Source of the DNA: Acropora yongei
Lineage: Eukaryota; Cnidaria; Anthozoa; Scleractinia; Acroporidae
NCBI GenBank assembly: GCA_014634225.1
Contig: BLFN01000010.1
Span: 602,252 to 612,251, forward strand
Direction of reading: 5' to 3'
Length of the DNA: 10,000 bases
Shown: positions 1 to 7,184 of the stretch, piece after piece
How the letters are laid out: the number at the start of each line of letters is the position of its first letter
How positions within the stretch are numbered: the first letter of the stretch is position 1
Notes under the pieces: model-generated
Told to the model about the DNA's origin: nothing
The model's database searches: none
The model's input: only the letters and a program-made list of their open reading frames with translations
Translations under genes and position numbers: made by a program

Positions 1-192
1 CGTAATCATCGAAACATTAGACGTTAGAAACTGAGAAGCTAGTGAGTAGCACACTTATTCTTTAAAAAAAATATTAAATCTCGTTCCCAGAGCGTCCACC
101 CCCTCTCTGTGGAAAATTTCGAATTTTTAATGCACAAAATTTGAGAGAGCACTGATTACAAAATACTATTTCAACTTTCACTTCTGGTTTCA

Positions 193-208
193 TTAACTAA
201 TTAGTTAA
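193..208. repeat. 16-bp perfect palindrome in phosphatase intron
   Basis: The sequence ttaactaattagttaa is its own reverse complement. It contains a TAAT/ATTA core of the kind homeodomain proteins bind, but AT-rich palindromes also arise by chance. It lies 90 bp before exon version A. The rest of 1-297 is intron with no other feature I can support. Confidence 0.35.
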
Positions 209-297
209 CGTGAAGCTAATACTAGTAAGGCGAAGCTTTGTAACCAAACAAATCATGACTGTCGGTGATGTGTGTGTGTGATTCTTATGCAAACTAG

Positions 298-457
298 CGT
301 ACAACGGAGACGTGGATAAACCCGCAGAAAATCATGTTTACATTAACCCCAAGTACAAGACAGTGATTGTTGCAGGATCCGCAGGCTCACGTGAAAGACT
401 TTCCAACTGGACCCGTGCGCCTGATTACATGTCGGCAAAATACATCTACGACTATGG
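298..457 (+). CDS. Purple acid phosphatase penultimate exon, alternative version A
   Basis: Internal exon of a purple acid phosphatase (ACP7-like) gene, read as two bases, then 52 codons, then two bases. It encodes part of the C-terminal 'iron/zinc purple acid phosphatase-like' domain. Visible landmarks are YNGDV at its start, YINPKYKTVIVAGSAGS in the middle and DYG at the end. The G-S/T-A-G strand corresponds to the ITGSAG region of human ACP7. An acceptor AG lies at 296-297 and a donor GTAGGT at 458. There is an N-glycosylation sequon (NWT) near residue 36. It is homologous to the exon at 1255-1408, with the same splice phases and only two codons more. The pyrimidine tract before the acceptor is weak and interrupted by purines, with a (TG)6 run at 269-280, so it may be a regulated exon. 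The first exons of the gene lie to the left, outside the window. Whether this copy is used or is a relic cannot be settled from sequence alone. Confidence 0.8.
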
Positions 458-651
458 GTAGGTTAGAGGGAGCAGCGGACAGAGCAGGGGTGGGGTGGGG
501 ATTTTTTTTGCTTCTTCATCTCACCTTGGGAAAAAAAGAACTTTGCCGAAGACAGCAAATTCTCGTTTTCAACATCAGTTTCTGGCGTATAATTGTTTTT
601 CGAGTAACTCAAATGGTAAATGCCCGTAATTAGATGCATGCTCAATTTTGA

Positions 652-920
652 TAAGTGTAGCGAAGTGTTCCGGTCGATTAACCCTTTCACTCCCGGAGGT
701 GCCAACAGGGCACTTATAGATTTTACTCTTTCTAACGCCAGAAGATTGTACTCGTCAATCGGGAGCCGCTGGGAGTGAAAGGGTTAAGGTGTAAACCACA
801 ATCTTTTACTTTATGGTTAGCGTTTCTGTTGGTTTCGTTTTAGGCTGGGTTTGGGGTTACTGTTTTGGTCTGTTTAAGGAGTAGAGTTAGACAGGGCGAC
901 GGAACACTTCGTGACACTTA
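652..920. mobile_element. Outer inverted-repeat element hosting a nested MITE
   Basis: Terminal inverted repeats of 21 bp at 652-672 and 900-920 match except for two central positions. The perfect core is CGAAGTGTTCCG on the left (661-672) and CGGAACACTTCG on the right (900-911). The repeat may reach a little further out, since CTCAA occurs near the left end and its complement TTGAG just outside the right end. No clear target duplication was found. There is no coding capacity, so this would be a non-autonomous element of about 163 bp before the inner MITE inserted. Confidence 0.5.
678..787. mobile_element. piggyBac-type MITE with TTAA target sites
   Basis: A short element bounded by TTAA on both sides (678-681 and 784-787). 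Its perfect 13-bp terminal inverted repeats are CCCTTTCACTCCC (682-694) and GGGAGTGAAAGGG (771-783). TTAA target sites plus termini beginning CCC are the hallmark of the piggyBac superfamily. It has no transposase, so it is a miniature non-autonomous copy. Similar CCCTTTCACTCCC elements are, to my knowledge, common in coral genomes; that is recollection, not a search result. It lies in the intron between the two alternative phosphatase exons. Confidence 0.75.
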
Positions 921-1254
921 TTGAGGTCTGCATGCGTTGAGTGCAATCCTGTATTTATTTCTCAAATTCTCGTGAGTCTGAATTTCTGAACTGTTCATTT
1001 GACTACGTTGTGAAAAAGCTTCTGGACGATTTAGGGTTTCATTGAATACTGTCGAAAAGCAACTAAAGAGAAACGCAATGCTTCCAGTTCCAGTCTTGGA
1101 TGGCGGCGACTTCTCAGTGCTAAATGTTCCTTCGAATACAGCCCGAGTCTTGAATGTATTTTGTCAGATATCACATCAGGTGCCGTGAATTTTATCAATG
1201 AAGAAATTAAATGTGAGGGATCACCTCTTTGTTTCCTTTCCTCGTCGATCCCAG

Positions 1255-1408
1255 CCTATGACGGTGAGGTGGAACATCAGAGCAAATATGCATACATAAA
1301 CCCTTCTTACATGACAACCATAGTGGCTGGATCAGCTGGTTCAAAGGAAGAGCTTTCCGACGGTAGAGCGCCTTCGAAGACACTGGCAATATACTTCAAA
1401 GACTACGG
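1255..1408 (+). CDS. Purple acid phosphatase penultimate exon, alternative version B
   Basis: Second version of the same purple acid phosphatase exon: two bases, 50 codons, two bases. It has YDGEV at the start, YINPSYMTTIVAGSAGS in the middle and KDYG at the end. The acceptor CAG at 1252-1254 follows a good pyrimidine tract, and the donor GTTAGT starts at 1409. Both acceptors fall after the first base of a codon and both donors after the second, so either exon splices to 1733 in frame. The two copies agree at about half of their residues. The core is strongly conserved (YINP, IVAGSAGS, E-LS, RAP, DYG), which suggests selection on both. The reading frame stays open some 90 bases upstream of the acceptor, but that stretch has no counterpart in version A and is probably intron. 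Confidence 0.85.
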
Positions 1409-1732
1409 GTTAGTATTCTCTCATTTCGACGTGGGTTACAGCATGCATGGCCGAAGTGATGAAAAAAGGCATTAGGTATTTAAAACAAGAAAAAAAAACA
1501 CGCAGATACATTGGGAATTCTGATAAAGGAATGTTTGTAACAAAACTCTGGGATTCTGGACACGACTTTGTATTCCCCTGTTTACACCCCCACTCCGAAA
1601 GTAAACTTTGAATCAGAGTTATGCTTAAGTGTCTTTCCTTGACCACTTGTCCCTTGGAGGGAGTTAGTAAATGGAAATTGAAGCAGATATGTAGATGTAA
1701 GAAAGTTCTGTTTTTTTTTGCTTCCTTTCCAG

Positions 1733-1934
1733 TTACGGTCATCTTCAAGCAATAAATAGAACTCACTTAAGCTGGGAATGGGAAAATACACACTACAACA
1801 GCAGTCGGTCAGTCTTCAAAGACAAGCTGTTGATTGTGCAAGAAAATCATGGCATGAGAGATGAACCTCCCCAGGTTTCACGGGAAGATGCCAACAACCA
1901 AACCAAGGATAAAGGCATTGACATTCCTTATTGA
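1733..1934 (+). CDS. Purple acid phosphatase terminal coding exon
   Basis: Last coding exon of the phosphatase gene. A single T completes a Gly codon (GG|T), then 66 codons follow to TGA at 1932-1934. The start YGHLQAINRTHLSWEWEN matches the closing strands of purple acid phosphatases (family pattern YG-x-L-x-x-x-N-x-T-H-L-x-W-x-W). It is followed by a segment resembling the family's D-x-x-x-IVQ-x-NHG and a polar tail ending DIPY. The sequons NRT and NSS are candidate glycosylation sites, as expected of a secreted or lysosomal enzyme. The acceptor CAG (1730-1732) follows a run of T and C. The dimetal catalytic residues lie in earlier exons outside the window, so activity cannot be judged here. 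No AATAAA is seen close downstream; a 290-bp foldback element begins 63 bp after the stop. Confidence 0.88.
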
Positions 1935-1997
1935 AAACCAGTTTGGAAGTAGTGTCAGCATTCGAATTTTAATCTATCTGAATTATATTTTTCTGTA

Positions 1998-2287
1998 GAC
2001 CGTATTCATAAATGACAGCCCGGAAATGTCCTAGATCCTCGTAGACATAATAGTGCGCTGCGTAAGATTGCAAAGGAGACTTTGGCACGAATCCAGGAGA
2101 TTGTGGTGGCATAGTCCTCGTGTTTCAGCCCGGAAATCATTCTTTTGTCTTTGTGCTAGTCTTCCTCACTAGGCTAACTTTAAAGCAAAAATTCTTTTGA
2201 ATTTTGTTCCTGCTAACCGGGCTAGTGAGGATGATAAGCCTAAAAACAGAAGAATGGTTTACCTAGCCACCATTTATGAATACGGTC
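1998..2287. mobile_element. 290-bp foldback element (MITE-like)
   Basis: Perfect 17-bp terminal inverted repeats, gaccgtattcataaatg (1998-2014) and its complement (2271-2287). The inner arms at about 2126-2182 and 2205-2262 are also imperfect complements, for example CCTCACTAG on the left and CTAGTGAGG on the right. The centre closes with CAAAAATTC-TTTT-GAATTTTG (2186-2206), so most of the element can fold into one long hairpin. A 12-bp direct repeat, cagcccggaaat, at 2016-2027 and 2126-2137 brackets about 98 extra bases in the left arm only. No target duplication is evident and there is no coding capacity. It sits tail-to-tail between the phosphatase gene and the minus-strand EF-hand candidate; the rest of 1935-2413 shows nothing I can name. 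Confidence 0.6.
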
Positions 2288-2413
2288 AATTGATTTTCTC
2301 GGAGATTGAATAACAAGAGTAAGATAATGGATAGGGTTTAGAACTCTTAATTTCCAAGAATCATGTAGATTCGGTATAAACTGGACAAGAAGGACAGTGC
2401 GCTAAAATTAGAA

Positions 2414-2929
2414 TTAATTGCGAACTGACGTTTTCGTGGGAACATTTGATTTTCCTAACTTCGCATTTGCGGCTCGTTTATCAAAGAGTTGTACTGCAAG
2501 TGCAAATTCCTTCGATAAATAACCGGTGCCGTCCAAATCGTACTGGTCCTTACTGGTGAGAAAACATGATATTTGCCCATGCTTCTTTTTTAAATTAAGG
2601 ATATCGTCAATGATCCCGTGCAGTGTAATTGTTTGCTTTGAAAGAAATGCTTCAAAATAAAGAAAACAGTGTTAGACGTGATAACTTTGCTGTTACTAGC
2701 AAAGCATAGAAACGACACCCACGACCCCAGCACAAGCTTGCTTAAGTGAATCCTGGCGACAAATGGGACGCATTCGACGTTTTCGCTTAAAAAGTCAATT
2801 CGACAAATATAACACAGCCTCCGGTCCGTCAAGCCAGCGGTGATGTGTTCATTTGTGTACCTACAATTTATGAAAGGTTTCAGTTGCGTTCGCCCCATGT
2901 TGGCTGATTCTGTGAAGGCAGGAATTCAT
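2414..2929 (-). CDS. Candidate two-exon small protein with an EF-hand-like motif
   Basis: Tentative minus-strand gene. Exon 1 runs 2929-2865 (ATG at 2929, 21 codons plus TT) with donor GTAGGT at 2864. Exon 2 runs 2552-2414, after acceptor CTCACCAG (2560-2553), with stop TAA at 2416-2414. The joined product is 67 residues. Residues around 18-38 read ETFHKFKDQYDLDGTGYLSKEF. This looks like an EF-hand: a hydrophobic helix, then a D-x-D-G-x-G-x-L loop. The loop seems one residue short at its end: E falls at position 11 and F at 12, where calcium-binding loops have E, so calcium binding may be weak or lost. The tail is basic and polar. A second splice choice uses the ATG at 2898 and donor GTACAC at 2860, but it gives a poorer EF helix. 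I cannot name the family. The gene would share its promoter region with RIIAD1, head to head. Confidence 0.42.
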
Positions 2930-3100
2930 GCTTTGGTGAGGGTGAGGAGGAAGGCAAATGAAGAGAACATTGCAACCACGATGGTGACCTGCCTTACATA
3001 AATCTGTGGGACATTTTATGTCCCATACACCACATAACCCGAGAAACGCGCAGGCGCTCAGCTTACGCCCGCAGGTTGCCCGCGCGGACGCGAATGACGC

Positions 3101-3114
3101 GGTTCCTAAGCAAC
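3101..3114. promoter_or_regulatory. Imperfect RFX X-box between divergent genes
   Basis: The sequence ggttcctaagcaac matches the ciliary X-box pattern GTHNYYATRRNAAC at 11 of 14 positions, including a perfect AGCAAC half. A separate perfect GTTGCC half-site lies 26 bp to the left (3075-3080). It is in a GC- and CpG-rich patch (about 3040-3115) that contrasts with the AT-rich surroundings, as expected of a promoter. It is 199 bp before the RIIAD1 start codon and about 170 bp from the start of the minus-strand EF-hand candidate. RFX factors drive ciliary genes in animals; RIIAD1 is linked to cilia and flagella. The motif match is inference from pattern only. Confidence 0.42.
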
Positions 3115-3312
3115 TTGCTACCTGTACGTGACAAGATTTGATAACAAACATCAACGAAACCAATGTGTTCATTTCCTTTTCTTGTTTGAAAACACGTGCT
3201 AGAAATTGTGTTAGGACTTATGAAAGATGTGTAGATTATAAATTTCGCGTAGAACTCCAAACAAAGCGTGAAAGCATCGAAGGAACCTCCACTAAAAATT
3301 TATCCATCAAAG

Positions 3313-5361
3313 ATGGAAGAGAAAAAGATGTTTGGTATAAACGGCATGGAACAGAACGACACAGGCGCTCTCACACCAGAGCAACAGCAAAAACTAAACG
3401 AATTCAAGGTAAAGAAGTTTGTTTCAAAGGAAAAGAGATAAAGGAACGCGTTTTAGTAACCTTGTTTGTCTGTACGTCGTGTAGATCTCTACAAGATTTG
3501 CTAACGAAAGATATTTGAGAGAACATCCAGAAGTCTCGTGTCTGTTAAATGGGTTTTTAGGGTAAGTGTTTTTGAGTTAAATCTAAAATACACTTGTCTT
3601 ACTTTATCTATCACTCGACGAAGTCAGCGGAAAATATCGGCGTCTCTTTCATTCCGCTGTGACCATTTCGTTCTTCTTCACATCTCGAAGATGAATGAGC
3701 TTGTTTTTGTGTGTACTTGTTGTGGTAAACTTCTGAAAATAGAGGTCATATTTACTTTCTCTAAATCCTAGGTTATCATACGTTATTTTAAAAATCTCTT
3801 GACGTTTATCTGATGATCCGGTAACCATTGTAACATCGAAGAGACATTTATGCGGCTTTGTGTTCCTTCATAAACATTTGTCTCTCAGAATTCTAGTGAC
3901 ATTTCTTGATTCTTTTTGCAATTGCTTCTTGCTGTTGTCACCTCTCTTCCACCCACAATCAACAACAATAAAGTTTTTGACATTTCCTTGCAATTAAAAA
4001 TGTTTGGAATCATTGCATATCACATCTATTGTATACTGTACACTTACATTAATTTTTCTTTATCAACTCTTATATTACAAGGGCCTTGGAGAGGGAGGGG
4101 CTGGGAGCTGTAGTGCCTCCATTTTTTTCATGCCTATGGTTTGAATCTGGGGGTTGAATACTTAATTCACGAACTAACCTTGATTGGATTGTACTTAACA
4201 GCATTAATATAGCATTAATTTAATCCTGTTCTCTCCCCTCCCTCTCAACTTTTGTGCCATCCATTGGATTAATCATTGTATTACTGTAACAATGTTGGTA
4301 ATATGTTTCATTAGAGTAAAATAGTTGTTATTGTTGTAGAGAGGGAATTGTTTTTTTGATCATTGAATTTATTCTTGATGAATGTGTTTTTTCTATTGTC
4401 AGGAGTATTTTGCTAGAAAGACCAGAAAATGTGAGGGAATTTGCATCCAGTGAGTTCTTGAACAAATTATATAGTTTCTTGTGCTTCAGTAAAATTCATA
4501 CCTCTGCAAGTGAATGCACGGGCTTGCAAGACTAAACAGTTAAACTTGACTTGCACCTGAATTCATGCAATAAATTTGATTGATAAACAGAAGAGTTATG
4601 GGATCACCTGCATTACAGATGCAAAATGTTTAACTGCTAGGTTAGAGAATATAAACAGAATAACTGCCAGGCCATCCTCCATACTGTAATTGTAAAAATT
4701 AAGTTAAAGTTGCAAGGTCATTTACAACAGTTGGGCCATAGTCTCCACTATGTCTACTAGCATAATGATATACCGGTATTTATGTTGTAGGAGAAATTGG
4801 ATTTCAGGCTACAATGATTTCAACCAAGTCTGAGTTATATTATTCTTTATTGCCAAACCCTAAGAATAATTTATTAAAGTTTAGAAACAGGAAATCAAGA
4901 ATCTATTAACTAGGTTTAATAATTATTATTTATTTCAACCTTAATTTCACTCTAACCTACAACTGATACTTTCATCTACTTTTTTTGTAATAACTATCAT
5001 TATAAAAATATAAAAGTTCAATTAACTATTGTTTCAGTGATAGATGTATTATGAAATTTGTGAAACAAACTGTTAAGTGGAACTTTATTTAATGTGTCAG
5101 TAGTTTAATGTGTCCTTGTATTACTTTTAGAAATGAGACATTTTGATGATTTAACACCTAAAAAAAACATTATTATTATTTTTGAAAATAGCCTTGCCTT
5201 GACCAAATAATGAAATAAGGAAAACTTGTTGATTTTTTAAATTAAATTTTAATTTTGTTGGTTTTTTTACAGAATATTTTTCTGATCCTGAGCTTCGAAG
5301 AAAAGTGGAATTACAAGTTACAGAATTGAATAACAGGATAAAACGTACCAACAAACCATAG
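3313..5361 (+). CDS. RIIAD1: RIIa domain-containing protein 1 (RIIAD1), complete
   Basis: Small protein with an RIIa (PKA regulatory-subunit type dimerisation/docking) fold, associated in animals with cilia and sperm flagella. There are four coding exons: 3313-3408, 3485-3561, 4403-4449 and 5273-5361, all with GT-AG borders (donors gtaaag, gtaagt, gtgagt). They join to 102 residues; the human protein has 92. The N-terminal ~25 residues are polar. Residues 21-32 (TPEQQQKLNEFK) lead into the conserved block TRFANERYLREHPEV (35-49), which matches human TRIANEKYLRTHKEV. LLNGFLGSILLERPENVREF (52-71) and YFSDPEL (75-81) follow. The start is the first in-frame ATG after an in-frame TAG at 3250-3252. 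Met6 and Met12 are possible later starts. Exon 1 and exon 2 are separated by only 76 bp, while introns 2 and 3 are about 0.8 kb. Nothing is broken. The family match is strong; the ciliary role is taken from homologues. Confidence 0.92.
3562..4402 (+). other. RIIAD1 intron 2
   Basis: An 841-bp intron with donor GTAAGT and acceptor TTGTCAG. It is AT-rich and shows no coding exon, transposon ends or RNA gene that I can recognise. It has several short open frames on the + strand that lack any protein-like pattern. Confidence 0.75.
4450..5272 (+). other. RIIAD1 intron 3
   Basis: An 823-bp AT-rich intron with donor GTGAGT and a T-rich acceptor TTTTTTTACAG. It holds runs such as aataattattattta (4919-4933) and no recognisable element. 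Confidence 0.75.
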
Positions 5362-5595
5362 TGTCACCACATAGTTGCATAGCTTTTGGGTTAGGACCCT
5401 TCATACTGTTATTTTTTATGTTCATTTCAGACTAGTGTTAGAAATAGAACAGAAACCTTTGTTTGGACAAAATTTATATTTTTTTCTGTTTTTGGTCCTT
5501 GAGGTTCAATAATTGTAAATATAGATTTACTGTATTTCTGTGAGTCAAAGTATTGGCAAAACATTTTAAATTTATTCTTTTTGAGGGCTACAGTG

Positions 5596-5607
5596 AATAA
5601 AAATAAA
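5596..5607 (+). terminator. Likely RIIAD1 polyadenylation signal (double AATAAA)
   Basis: Two adjacent AATAAA hexamers (5596-5601 and 5602-5607) lie 235 bp after the RIIAD1 stop codon, in the expected place for 3' end formation. The region is AT-rich, so a chance match is possible. Confidence 0.5.
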
Positions 5608-6064
5608 TTATTGATTTTATCCTCAGTGTTGCTGTATATTAAATTTATTAGAATTTTACTGGTTTTATCCAAGCCCATTGTCTGTTGAAAGTAGACAAAT
5701 GAAGTCTTATTATTTATAACAATAACAATGATAATAATGTTATTATTGCACCTTATTTTATTTGCTGCGTTACCTGATATAATCGAGATTTTAAAAGAAG
5801 CAAAAACCAGAGGATACAGCTCTGGCTTTTCATGGGCTTCTTTCCAGCTCATGCATCACTCTTTTAAATCTTCCGTATGGGCATGCCCATAGATTTGTTG
5901 CCCTACACCATCCATTTAATTTTTACAAGAGAGTCTGCAGATTGTTGCAAGATATGCCACCTCAAAACCACAAATGTACTATGCCAGTTTGCGTTTTTTT
6001 TCGTGTTTTTTCTCAGACCTCACCTTCGTGATCACCTCGCAGTGGTAACTTTCCACATACACGA

Positions 6065-6148
6065 AAGATGGCGACATCATATACAAAATGTGCCCTCATA
6101 CATGACGTACCTACTAAAGTGGAAAGGTGAAGCTGCATACCTGACGTA
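6065..6148 (+). promoter_or_regulatory. Candidate nicalin promoter motifs (YY1-like and CRE half-sites)
   Basis: AAGATGGCG at 6065-6073 matches the YY1 core often found near starts of housekeeping genes. TGACGTA occurs twice (6103-6109 and 6142-6148), each a half-site for CREB/ATF factors. They lie 114-197 bp before the nicalin start codon. No TATA box is evident. These are short motif matches, unproven as binding sites. Confidence 0.3.
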
Positions 6149-6261
6149 TCTCGTGCCAATCAGCGTGTTTTGGCAAAGTCCACGCGGGGTTTACGTGACT
6201 GTTGTTCATTCATAAAATTTCACGACTTTCTTGACCTATTCAACGAATCTGTACGAGGAAA

Positions 6262-7153
6262 ATGTTGGAAAACGCGTCTGATTTCTTGGAGTTATTCAAA
6301 AGCTTTCCTGTTTCTATATCAGTTCTGCTTGTAGTGCCAATAGCTCTGTTGAGTGGACATGGTTCTCCTGTAATGGCTGCGCATGAATTTCCAGTGTTTA
6401 GAATGCAACAGTTTGATCTGCAACAAACTCTAAAAGGTAAACTATCCTTAATCAAAATTTTTTGAGCAAAGAGGCTGCGATCAATGGTTGTAAGGAGTGG
6501 TAGCTAATAATTTTGTTATACTCGAATGACACTGAAACGATTATAAAGTATTTTGTAACTAATCAGAATTATCACAAAACGCAGCGGTAGGAGCAACCAT
6601 CTCGCGTATTGATGCAGGATACAGCGAGCGTTAAAACATAAACACAGAGAAAATAAAAGGAAAAGCAAGGTTGATAGAGATGCCTCGAGTGGCTCTTGCG
6701 TAACGCACGAAAACGTAAAATAGCCAACTAGTCACAGGGGACACCTCACACGCACACCTTAACACCTTGGCAGTTACCCTTAACACAGCGTATATTCTTT
6801 TGTGAAATTAACAAAACGTTACAAAACACCTTTGTTTTTCGAATGAGTTCTGGTTTATACAAAGTCCATGTATTTCTTTAAAAAACCCCACCCCCATTTG
6901 TAGATGTGTGAAAACCTATTTTTCCTCTTGTAATTCTTAGCCCCTTCCGACCAAGGGTGGCAGAAATTCTACCTCCATTTTTGAGACGTCTTTTAAAAGT
7001 CAGGCAACATTCCAGTAGTTGACATTGAGTTTTGTTAACACCATCGAAAAAAAATCTGCATAGTTCAATCTTATTTTGTTTGTAGATCCAAATGTCAGAG
7101 TGCTTACCTTTTGAGGTGTATGGTCATATTATTCCAGAATCTTTTCATGTCAA

Positions 7154-7184
<31 letters not shown>

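Larger units (their letters stand above)
458..1254 (+). other. Intron between alternative phosphatase exons
   Basis: A 797-bp stretch between the two exon versions. It carries an inverted-repeat element at about 652-920 with a piggyBac-type MITE inside it. Upstream are purine-rich and poly-T tracts (484-536). The part from 921 to 1254 has no feature I recognise. No second copy of the terminal exon (YGHLQ...WEW) is seen here, so exon version A has no private 3' end. Confidence 0.6.
5362..6261. other. Intergenic region between RIIAD1 and nicalin
   Basis: It contains the RIIAD1 3' UTR, AT-rich spacer with simple AAT/ATT stretches near 5720-5750, a 14-bp perfect palindrome atgggcatgcccat (5877-5890), and, from about 6010, a less AT-rich segment that is probably the nicalin promoter and 5' UTR. 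Open frames on both strands here have no recognisable protein pattern. Confidence 0.6.

Noticed and set aside
367..633. 88-codon + strand open frame
   Set aside because: It overlaps phosphatase exon version A in a different frame and then runs into intron and poly-T; the homologous protein lies in the other frame.
1161..1475. 104-codon + strand open frame with an ATG
   Set aside because: It reads exon version B in the right frame but extends through its splice sites on both sides; the ATG and both extensions are intron, not a separate gene.
3138..3518. 126-codon + strand open frame across the RIIAD1 start
   Set aside because: It is out of frame with both RIIAD1 exons and reads through the 76-bp intron; its product has no recognisable pattern.
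4919..4933. AT-rich stretch as a possible TATA or promoter
   Set aside because: It is within RIIAD1 intron 3 with no downstream start; such AT runs are common throughout the introns.
5427..5852. 141-codon minus-strand open frame after RIIAD1
   Set aside because: It lies in the AT-rich 3' UTR and spacer, is rich in Ile, Asn and Lys from simple repeats, and has no domain-like pattern.
5877..6215. 112-codon + strand open frame before nicalin
   Set aside because: It sits in the probable nicalin promoter and 5' UTR, includes a Phe run from poly-T, and resembles no known protein.
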